From Brooklawnia sp050943675 (lineage in GTDB: Bacteria; Actinomycetota; Actinomycetes; Propionibacteriales; Propionibacteriaceae), in assembly GCA_050943675.1 (NCBI GenBank), contig JBMNPP010000161.1, forward strand, positions 1 through 6,265: a DNA stretch of 6,265 nt, written 5' to 3'. Shown here in pieces: positions 1 to 6,265 of this stretch (the first letter of the stretch is position 1; every line of letters begins with the position of its first letter). Both the position numbers and the translations under genes were made by a program. The notes beneath the pieces are model-generated. The model worked only from the letters and a program-made list of their open reading frames with translations. It made no database searches and was not told where the DNA came from.

Positions 1-100
1 AATCACCCGGGAACGGCGCCCCGATCTGTTGAATCCTGCACCACCTACGTGATTTGCTGTGCTCCTGCGGGCCGGGTGCCCGTCCGGGGCGAACTGCCAC

Positions 101-106
101 TAGACT
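101..106 (+). promoter_or_regulatory. -10 box of probable leaderless sdhC promoter
   Basis: TAGACT fits the actinobacterial -10 pattern TANNNT. It is followed by exactly 7 nt and then the GTG start of sdhC, so transcription would begin at or next to the start codon. No Shine-Dalgarno sequence precedes the GTG, which agrees with a leaderless mRNA. No convincing -35 hexamer is seen 16-19 nt upstream. The rest of 1-113 is GC-rich and holds no gene that I can support. Confidence 0.6.
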
Positions 107-113
107 GCCGAAC

Positions 114-865
114 GTGGCAACCCAACTCATAACTCGCGATCCGAGTAGGACGCCCCACCAGCGTGCGCTCAACTCAACAGTCTTCCGCAAGGTGCTGATG
201 GCTGTTACTGGGTTCATCCTGGTGGCATTCCTACTAATGCACATGTTCGGAAATACGAAGCTGTTGCTTCCAGCCTCAGCGGAGATTCCGGGCGGCGGCT
301 TCCAGGAATTCGATGAATACGCAGAATCGCTGCGCATGTTCCTGTACCCGATCCTGCCGCCGAGATTCTTCCTGTGGATCTTCCGCATCACCCTCGCCTT
401 CAGTGCGATCGTTCACATCGTCGCCGCGGTGCAGTTGACCTTCCGTGACTACGACGCGAAGGGCGGCCTGGGCCGTTACTTCAGGCAGCGCTACCTGGCC
501 GGCAGTTTCGCCGCGCGCACCATGATCTGGGGCGGCGTCATCATCCTGCTCGGTGTCATCGTGCACCTTCTGCAGTTCACCACCCAGACGATCACCGTCG
601 GTTACACCGGCGAAGCTGCGCCGCATGCGCGCGTGGTGCTCGGCTTCCAGGAATGGTGGATGGTACTGGCCTACGCCATCTGGCTGGCTGCGGTGTGCCT
701 GCACGTGTGGCACGGCTTCTACTCAGCCTTCTGCACCATCGGCGCCCGCGCTGGCGCCTTCAGCGAAAAGGTGATCAAGGTCTGCGCCTGGATCGTCGCG
801 CTGCTGATCTTCTTTGGATTCATGGTGCCGCCGTTGGCAATCTTGACTGGGATGGTGACTCTGTA

Positions 866-866
<1 letters not shown>
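114..866 (+). CDS. sdhC: Succinate dehydrogenase / fumarate reductase cytochrome b subunit (type B, di-heme)
   Basis: This is the membrane anchor of complex II. It carries electrons between SdhB and the quinone pool, probably menaquinone in this group. From the GTG start the protein is 250 residues. Five hydrophobic segments are visible near residues 24-45, 84-109, 137-157, 181-203 and 220-248, as in the single-subunit anchors of Wolinella FrdC and Bacillus/Corynebacterium SdhC. His43 (LMHMFGN), His101 (IVHIV), His151 (VIVHLL) and His197 (CLHVWHG) fall in helices 1-4 at spacings close to the four axial heme ligands of Wolinella FrdC, so two b hemes are inferred. An in-frame TTG at 54 would add 20 residues of Cys/Arg/Pro-rich sequence unlike the family. 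GTG 114 is preferred because of its position and the -10 box just upstream. The stop TAA overlaps the sdhA ATG by one base. Confidence 0.93.
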
Positions 867-2883
<2,017 letters not shown>

Positions 2884-2887
<4 letters not shown>

Positions 2888-3651
2888 AACTGACACTGAA
2901 GATCTGGCGCCAGGCCCGAGGCGCCCAGCAGGGCAAGCTGGTCGAATACAAGATCGACAACGTCAGCGAGGACATGAGCTTCCTTGAGATGCTCGACATG
3001 CTGAACGAAGAGTTGACGGTCAAGGGCGAAGAGCCCGTGGCATTCGACTCCGACTGTCGCGAGGGCATCTGTGGTATGTGTGGTCTGGTCATCAATGGCA
3101 CGGCTCATGGCCGCGGCAATTCGCCGGTGCCGACGACCACCTGCCAGTTGCACATGCGCTCGTTCAGTGATGGTGACACCATCACGATCGAGCCATGGAA
3201 GGCAGACCCGTTCCCGGTGATCAAGGACCTCATCGCCGACCGCGAGGCACTCGACCGGATCATCCAGGCCGGTGGGTTCATCTCGGTGAACACTGGTGCG
3301 GCCCCGGACGCCCACGCAATGCCGGCACCGAAGTTGCAGTCCGATATCGCCTTCGACAATGCGACCTGTATCGGTTGCGGTGCCTGTGTGGCTGCCTGCC
3401 CGAACGCCTCGGCGATGCTGTTCACCGGTGCCAAGGTCACGCACCTGGGCAAGCTGCCGCAGGGCCAGCCCGAACGCTGGCTGCGGGTGAAGAATATGGT
3501 CGCCCAGCATGACGCAGAGGGCTTCGGCAACTGCACCAATATCGGTGAGTGCGCGGCGGTCTGCCCCAAGGGCATCCCGCTGGAGTCGATCAGCCAGCTC
3601 AACCGAGACCTCATCCAGGCGCTGTTCCGCAAGGACGGCTTCAACGGCTGA
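2884..3651 (+). CDS. sdhB: Succinate dehydrogenase / fumarate reductase iron-sulfur subunit
   Basis: This subunit relays electrons from SdhA flavin to SdhC heme through three Fe-S clusters. The protein is 255 residues. The N-terminal plant-type ferredoxin domain has Cys58, Cys63, Cys66 (CREGICGMC) and Cys87 (TTTC) for the [2Fe-2S] cluster. The C-terminal bacterial ferredoxin domain has Cys162, Cys165, Cys168 and Cys172 (CIGCGACVAACP), then Cys217, Cys223 and Cys227 (CTNIGECAAVCP). By family alignment, 162/165/168/227 hold [4Fe-4S] and 172/217/223 hold [3Fe-4S]. The GTG start overlaps the sdhA stop by 4 nt (GTGA), with GGAG at 2874-2877, 6 nt before it. The Cys66-Cys87 gap of 20 residues is longer than the 11 in E. 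coli SdhB. The gene ends the operon and is followed by a strong hairpin. Confidence 0.96.
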
Positions 3652-3667
3652 TAGCTGAACCAGGCAA

Positions 3668-3701
3668 CAGGACGGCGTCGGGTAACCCCGGCGCCGTCCT
3701 G
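3668..3701 (+). terminator. Hairpin terminator of the sdhCAB operon
   Basis: The arms 3668-3682 and 3687-3701 pair over 15 bp, with one G-U pair and a 4-nt loop (TAAC). The outer ten pairs are CAGGACGGCG with CGCCGTCCTG. It begins 16 nt after the sdhB stop. No U tract follows, which is common for hairpin terminators in high-GC actinobacteria. It should separate sdh transcription from rplS. Confidence 0.8.
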
Positions 3702-3721
3702 CTGTCCGGGACGGGAGCGGA

Positions 3722-3737
3722 GGGTGTTTCGACACTC
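3722..3737 (+). other. Small UUCG-loop hairpin / palindrome over the rplS -35
   Basis: GTGT-TTCG-ACAC (3724-3735) forms a perfect 4-bp stem closed by a TTCG loop. One G-U and one G-C pair extend it outward. As DNA it is a short inverted repeat covering the proposed -35 hexamer of rplS. As RNA, in read-through transcripts, it would be a stable tetraloop hairpin just after the sdh terminator. Whether it has a function is unknown. Confidence 0.35.
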
Positions 3738-3757
3738 GGCGAGGGCTGTGGCATGAT
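3729..3757 (+). promoter_or_regulatory. Predicted sigma-A type promoter of rplS
   Basis: TCGACA (3729-3734) matches the -35 consensus TTGACA at five of six positions. A spacer of exactly 17 nt leads to CATGAT (3752-3757), which matches TATAAT at four of six. Transcription would start near 3763-3765, giving a leader of about 100 nt before the rplS ATG. The position directly after the sdh terminator supports a separate rplS transcript. Confidence 0.5.
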
Positions 3758-3784
3758 TGTCAGGTTGCTCTGACGCACGGCTCC

Positions 3785-3851
3785 TGCCACAGGGGGACTG
3801 ACCGGGCTCGGGGCACCAATGACCAGAACTACCACGAGGTGACCTGTGGCA
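3785..3851 (+). promoter_or_regulatory. Inverted repeat in the rplS leader (candidate L19 leader RNA)
   Basis: TGCCACAGG (3785-3793) and CCTGTGGCA (3843-3851) form a perfect 9-bp inverted repeat around a 49-nt loop. The 3' arm ends 5 nt before the GAGG Shine-Dalgarno sequence (3857-3860), so folding could affect ribosome access. The 8-mer CTGTGGCA also occurs at 3746-3753, overlapping the -10 box, so a transcript entering from upstream could pair the middle copy differently. Autoregulatory leaders before L19 genes are known in other phyla; whether this is one is inference. Confidence 0.4.
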
Positions 3852-3865
3852 CTGACGAGGAAATC

Positions 3866-4213
3866 ATGAACCCGATCATCGCTGAGCTGGACAAGGCATC
3901 GCTGCGTAGCGACGTGCCCGAATTCCGTCCTGGTGACTCCGTGCGTGTGCACGTGAAGGTCGTCGAGGGCGCCAAATCCCGTATTCAGGTCTTCGCCGGC
4001 GTGGTCATTGCGCGCAGCGGCGCGGGCATCCAGGAAGCCTTCACCGTGCGCAAGCTGTCGTACGGGACCGGCGTTGAGCGTACCTTCCCGCTGCACTCAC
4101 CGATCATCGACCAGATTGAGGTCGAGCGTCGCGGTGATGTCCGGCGCGCCAAGCTGTACTACCTGCGCGAGCGTCGTGGCAAGGCAGCCAAGATCAAGGA
4201 ACGTCGTTCCTGA
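3866..4213 (+). CDS. rplS: 50S ribosomal protein L19
   Basis: L19 sits at the interface of the 50S and 30S subunits. The protein is 115 residues, a normal length for bacterial L19. Family hallmarks are the PEFRPGD and VRVHVKVVEG region near residues 18-36, the core FAGVVIARSG, FTVRKLSYGTGVERTFPLHSP, and the basic C-terminal GDVRRAKLYYLRERRGKAAKIKERR segment, quoted here in part. ATG 3866 is chosen because GAGG lies 5 nt upstream and because the family begins near this residue. An in-frame GTG at 3839 would add nine atypical residues. In many bacteria rplS follows rpsP, rimM and trmD. Here sdhB precedes it instead, on the other side of a terminator. Confidence 0.97.
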   Translation: MNPIIAELDKASLRSDVPEFRPGDSVRVHVKVVEGAKSRIQVFAGVVIARSGAGIQEAFTVRKLSYGTGVERTFPLHSPIIDQIEVERRGDVRRAKLYYLRERRGKAAKIKERRS

Positions 4214-4224
4214 GATTTTTGACA

Positions 4225-4266
4225 CCTGCCTGGTAGATGCCCACCACTTGGGCATGGCCAGGCGGG
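4225..4266 (+). terminator. Long hairpin after rplS, probable terminator or attenuator
   Basis: The outer stem pairs 4225-4233 with 4258-4266 (9 bp, one G-U). The inner stem pairs ATGCCCA (4237-4243) with TGGGCAT (4249-4255) around a 5-nt loop. A 3/2 internal bulge separates the two. It starts 11 nt after the rplS stop and lacks a U tract. It could end rplS transcription or set the level of read-through into lepB. Confidence 0.6.
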
Positions 4267-4274
4267 CCTGCCCT

Positions 4275-4280
4275 TAGTAT
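4275..4280 (+). promoter_or_regulatory. Possible -10 box for lepB
   Basis: TAGTAT fits TANNNT and lies immediately after the rplS hairpin. A start near 4287 would give a leader of about 86 nt for lepB. No good -35 is found 16-19 nt upstream; TTGGGC at 4248-4253 is 21 nt away and lies inside the hairpin. Support is therefore weak. Confidence 0.3.
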
Positions 4281-4290
4281 TGATCAGGAT

Positions 4291-4324
4291 CGCTCGGTCC
4301 TGTCCTGACCATTTCGACCGAGCG
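4291..4324 (+). promoter_or_regulatory. Inverted repeat in the lepB leader
   Basis: CGCTCGGTC (4291-4299) and GACCGAGCG (4316-4324) form a perfect 9-bp inverted repeat with a 16-nt loop. A competing, smaller pairing uses TCAGGA (4284-4289) with TCCTGA (4303-4308). Another pairs GGTC (4296-4299) with the nearer GACC (4307-4310). The element lies about 50 nt upstream of the lepB start and inside the predicted leader. It may be a regulatory RNA fold or a protein-binding site; no known riboswitch class is recognised. Confidence 0.4.
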
Positions 4325-4372
4325 GACGCACTCGTAGGCAGATCAATCCCCAAGGTGATTCCAAGGAGTGGC

Positions 4373-5242
4373 ATGGTGCAGCAGAGCCGGCAGCGTGAGA
4401 AGTCACCAGACCGGGCGCTGGCCCAGGATGAACAGTCAGCCGCTGCAGACCACGTCGGGTTTGCTGACGACGAGTTGACCGGACAGGCCGAACCTTCGGG
4501 GCCACGCCAACTGCTGACCTTCATTGGTGAGGCAACACTGGCGGTGGTGGTTGCCCTGGTGATTACTGCACTGCTGCGGGTTTTCGTCTTCCAGATCTTT
4601 CAGGTGCCCAGTGGTTCGATGGAACAGACCCTTGAATTGCGGGACCGGATCGTGGCCGTGCGGCTGGCTGATTTTGAGCGTGGCGACATCGTCGTGTTCG
4701 AGGACCCACCTGCCGAGTGGATGGGTGAGCAACCAGCCCCGACCAATCCGGTTCGACGTGTCCTGGAGGGGCTGTACCTGCTGCCCGACAGCACCCAGGG
4801 CTACCTGGTCAAGCGCGTGATCGGGATGCCGGGCGACCACGTGCGCTGTTGTGACGCCGATGGCCAGATCACGATCAACGGGGTGGCCCTGGACGAGACT
4901 GCGTACCTTTTCACTGACGAGGCCGGCCAGCCTGTCGATCCCTCGCTGACACCTTTCGATGTCGTGGTGCCCCAGGGTCACATCTTCGTGCTGGGGGACC
5001 ACCGTGACCGCTCAGGTGATTCGCGGTTGCACCTGTGTGAGGAGCCGGTTGATGGAGCGGCTGCCGGAATGAACGGTTTTGCCCCCATTTCCGGCGTGGT
5101 CGGGCCGGTCACCCACACGATCCTCCCGTTCGACCGCTTCCGCAACTTTGACACCCCTGCCTCATTCGAGGCCATCCCGGAGCCCAGCGACGATGCCCCG
5201 GCCGCCCCGATCCTTGGTGAGGGCACCTGCGAGCTGCCATGA
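4373..5242 (+). CDS. lepB: Type I signal peptidase
   Basis: This membrane-bound serine/lysine protease removes signal peptides from exported proteins on the outer face of the membrane. The protein is 289 residues from ATG 4373. A hydrophilic, acidic cytoplasmic segment of about 46 residues is followed by one transmembrane helix (about 52-74). Box B PSGSMEQTL contains nucleophile Ser82, and KRVIGMPGD contains the general base Lys147. Box E LGDHRDRSGDSR spans 207-218. Cys159-Cys160, Cys222 and Cys287 lie in the extracytoplasmic domain and might form disulfides. The in-frame TTG at 4280 would add 31 residues unlike the family and overlaps the -10-like TAGTAT. AAGGAG (4363-4368) lies 4 nt before ATG 4373 and 7 nt before GTG 4376, so either start is possible. 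The stop overlaps the rnhB start (ATGA). Confidence 0.95.
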   Translation: MVQQSRQREKSPDRALAQDEQSAAADHVGFADDELTGQAEPSGPRQLLTFIGEATLAVVVALVITALLRVFVFQIFQVPSGSMEQTLELRDRIVAVRLADFERGDIVVFEDPPAEWMGEQPAPTNPVRRVLEGLYLLPDSTQGYLVKRVIGMPGDHVRCCDADGQITINGVALDETAYLFTDEAGQPVDPSLTPFDVVVPQGHIFVLGDHRDRSGDSRLHLCEEPVDGAAAGMNGFAPISGVVGPVTHTILPFDRFRNFDTPASFEAIPEPSDDAPAAPILGEGTCELP

Positions 5243-5898
5243 GCGCCGCCATCCGTCCGGGAAGAGGTATCCACGGCTATGAGAGGGCCCTGGCGCGGGC
5301 TGGTTTCGCACCAGTGGCAGGCGCTGACGAGGCAGGGCGCGGCGCATGTGCCGGCCCCCTGGTGGCCGCGGCAGTGATCCTTGATGACCGGCCGGCCGGG
5401 CGCATTGCGGGGCTGGCCGATTCCAAACAGCTCACCGCGACCGTGCGGGATGAACTTTATGAACAGATCGTGGCCAGGGCCCTGGCATGGTCGGTGGTGG
5501 CGGTGGAAGCCGATGAGTGCGACGCACTGGGCATGCATGAAGCTGATCTGCAGGGCCTGCGTCGCGCACTGCTGCGGCTGGACACCGCGCCCGCCTTCGC
5601 GCTCACCGACGGCTTCCCGGTGGCTGGCCTGGGGATACCGGGTCTGGCCCTGTGGAAGGGCGACCAGGTGGCGGCCTGCGTCTCTGCAGCGTCCATCGTG
5701 GCCAAGGTGACCCGTGACCGCATCATGGATGCCCACGACACCAGGTACCCAGGCTATGGGTTCGCCGGGCACAAGGGTTACTGCACTGCTGAGCACCAGG
5801 CCCGACTCGACCAGTTGGGGCCCTGCCCGATCCACCGCATGCGTTACGAGAACGTTCGCCGGGCACGTGATGCGCATGCGGGGGCGCCTGGGCGCTAG
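5239..5898 (+). CDS. rnhB: Ribonuclease HII
   Basis: RNase HII cuts RNA in RNA-DNA hybrids and starts removal of single ribonucleotides from DNA. The protein is 219 residues. The N-terminal motif GADEAGRGACAGP supplies metal ligands Asp30 and Glu31. Asp124 (LTDG) and Asp142 (WKGDQ) complete the expected four-carboxylate active site. The strand-helix block SAASIVAKVTRD (149-160) and the later HKGYCTAEHQ and GPCPIHRMRY segments are family hallmarks. DSKQL (61-65) is also conserved. ATG 5239 overlaps the lepB stop by 4 nt, which suggests translational coupling, and no separate strong Shine-Dalgarno sequence is seen. The stop codon TAG forms the first bases of the -10-like box of the next gene. 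Confidence 0.95.
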   Translation: MSAAIRPGRGIHGYERALARAGFAPVAGADEAGRGACAGPLVAAAVILDDRPAGRIAGLADSKQLTATVRDELYEQIVARALAWSVVAVEADECDALGMHEADLQGLRRALLRLDTAPAFALTDGFPVAGLGIPGLALWKGDQVAACVSAASIVAKVTRDRIMDAHDTRYPGYGFAGHKGYCTAEHQARLDQLGPCPIHRMRYENVRRARDAHAGAPGR

Positions 5899-5901
5899 AG
5901 T
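5896..5901 (+). promoter_or_regulatory. -10 box overlapping the rnhB stop, for the DUF2469 gene
   Basis: TAGAGT fits TANNNT and its first three bases are the rnhB stop codon. Nine nt separate it from the ATG of the next gene, and no Shine-Dalgarno sequence is present in GGCCTAACC. A transcript starting 6-7 nt downstream would have a leader of only 2-3 nt or none. The -35 region is not recognisable and lies inside rnhB. Confidence 0.45.
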
Positions 5902-5910
5902 GGCCTAACC

Positions 5911-6222
5911 ATGAGCACCGACGACCTGGAAGCCTACGAGTCAAGGCTCGAGCTCGACCTGTACCGCGAGTACAAGGACGTAGTCGACATCTTCACCTAT
6001 GCGGTCGAGACCGAGCGACGGTTCTACCTGTGCAATGCGGTCGATCTGAAGGTGCGTACCGAGGGCGGCGACGTCTATTACGAGGTCTCCATGCGGGATG
6101 CGTGGGTGTGGGATATGTACCGCCCGGCCCGGTTCGTGAAGTCGGCAAAGGTGCTGACCTTCCGGGACGTGTCGATCGAGGAGATCCAGCACCGGGAGCT
6201 TGAGATTCCCGACCACTCCTGA
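5911..6222 (+). CDS. DUF2469 family protein (Rv2901c-like), function unknown
   Basis: This encodes a small 103-residue protein of a family found mainly in actinobacteria and usually placed directly after rnhB, as Rv2901c is in Mycobacterium tuberculosis. Recognised blocks are the acidic N terminus with LYREYKDVVDIFTYAVETE (18-36), ERRFYLCNAVDL (36-47), and the aromatic DAWVWDMYRPARFVKS (63-78), followed by VLTFRDVSIEEI (81-92). There is no signal peptide or membrane segment, so it is probably cytoplasmic. No catalytic motif is evident. The family's biochemical role is not established; conserved linkage to lepB and rnhB is the only contextual clue. The start codon lacks a Shine-Dalgarno sequence, and a -10-like box nearby suggests its own near-leaderless transcript as well as read-through from rnhB. 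Confidence 0.88.
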   Translation: MSTDDLEAYESRLELDLYREYKDVVDIFTYAVETERRFYLCNAVDLKVRTEGGDVYYEVSMRDAWVWDMYRPARFVKSAKVLTFRDVSIEEIQHRELEIPDHS

Positions 6223-6234
6223 TTTTTTCGGCTG

Positions 6235-6258
6235 CGCCCGGCCCAGTGTGGCCGGGTG
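6235..6258 (+). terminator. Hairpin after the DUF2469 gene, possible terminator
   Basis: CCCGGCC (6237-6243) pairs with GGCCGGG (6250-6256) around a 6-nt loop. One G-U and one C-G pair extend the stem to 9 bp. It starts 12 nt after the stop codon. The T6 run (6223-6228) lies before the stem, not after it, so this is not a standard intrinsic terminator. The window ends 7 nt later, so the downstream context cannot be judged. Confidence 0.5.
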
Positions 6259-6265
6259 AGAGAAG

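Noticed and set aside
1..54. AATCAC (1-6) and GTGATT (49-54) as an inverted repeat
   Set aside because: Only 6 bp with a 42-nt spacer, and one arm is cut by the window edge. It is compatible with chance.
54..113. Upstream TTG start adding 20 residues to SdhC
   Set aside because: The extra residues are Cys/Arg/Pro-rich and unlike SdhC N termini. The -10 box and GTG at 114 explain the true start better.
653..865. Upstream extension of the sdhA frame into sdhC
   Set aside because: The 71 extra residues overlap sdhC coding sequence and resemble out-of-frame translation. SdhA homologues begin near the TAATG start at 866.
4219..4224. Perfect TTGACA -35 consensus just after rplS
   Set aside because: No -10-like hexamer lies 16-19 nt downstream; that position falls within the rplS hairpin. 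The TAGTAT box is 50 nt away.
4280..4372. TTG start at 4280 extending LepB by 31 residues
   Set aside because: The segment covers the leader inverted repeat, has no Shine-Dalgarno sequence, and precedes a start region with a clear AAGGAG.
6223..6228. T6 run after the DUF2469 stop read as an intrinsic terminator tail
   Set aside because: The run precedes the hairpin instead of following it, and on the - strand it becomes an A run, so it serves neither strand as a U tract.

Overview
The window looks like an ordinary chromosomal stretch of a GC-rich Gram-positive bacterium of the phylum Actinomycetota. The evidence is the sdhC-sdhA-sdhB order with a single five-helix di-heme anchor, the rplS-lepB-rnhB-DUF2469 block (the same order as in Mycobacterium, where the DUF2469 gene is Rv2901c), a GTG start with no leader, and 4-nt stop/start overlaps. 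A member of the Propionibacteriales is my best guess, from the general look of the proteins, but the window alone cannot prove it. All seven genes lie on the + strand. I see no mobile element, CRISPR array, tRNA or rRNA.

Region 1 (1-3701) is a succinate dehydrogenase / fumarate reductase operon. A -10 box (TAGACT) lies 7 nt before the GTG start of sdhC, so the transcript is probably leaderless. sdhC, sdhA and sdhB are tightly coupled: TAATG at sdhC/sdhA and GTGA at sdhA/sdhB. The operon ends in a long GC-rich hairpin at 3668-3701. Together the genes encode a complete type B enzyme: SdhA (covalent FAD and the dicarboxylate site), SdhB (three Fe-S clusters) and SdhC (two b hemes and the quinone site).

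Region 2 (3702-4266) holds rplS (ribosomal protein L19). It has its own promoter and a leader of about 100 nt. The leader contains a perfect 9-bp inverted repeat whose 3' arm ends just before the Shine-Dalgarno sequence. A third copy of the same 8-mer overlaps the -10 box. A strong hairpin without a U tract follows the gene.

Region 3 (4267-6265) holds lepB (type I signal peptidase) and rnhB (RNase HII), which overlap by 4 nt, then a DUF2469 gene whose probable -10 box overlaps the rnhB stop codon. lepB has a structured leader with a perfect 9-bp inverted repeat. A final hairpin lies at the right edge.

Nothing here amounts to a new system. The points worth a second look are the rplS and lepB leader RNAs, the two leaderless or near-leaderless starts, the position of sdhCAB where trmD is usually found upstream of rplS, and the uncharacterised DUF2469 protein.
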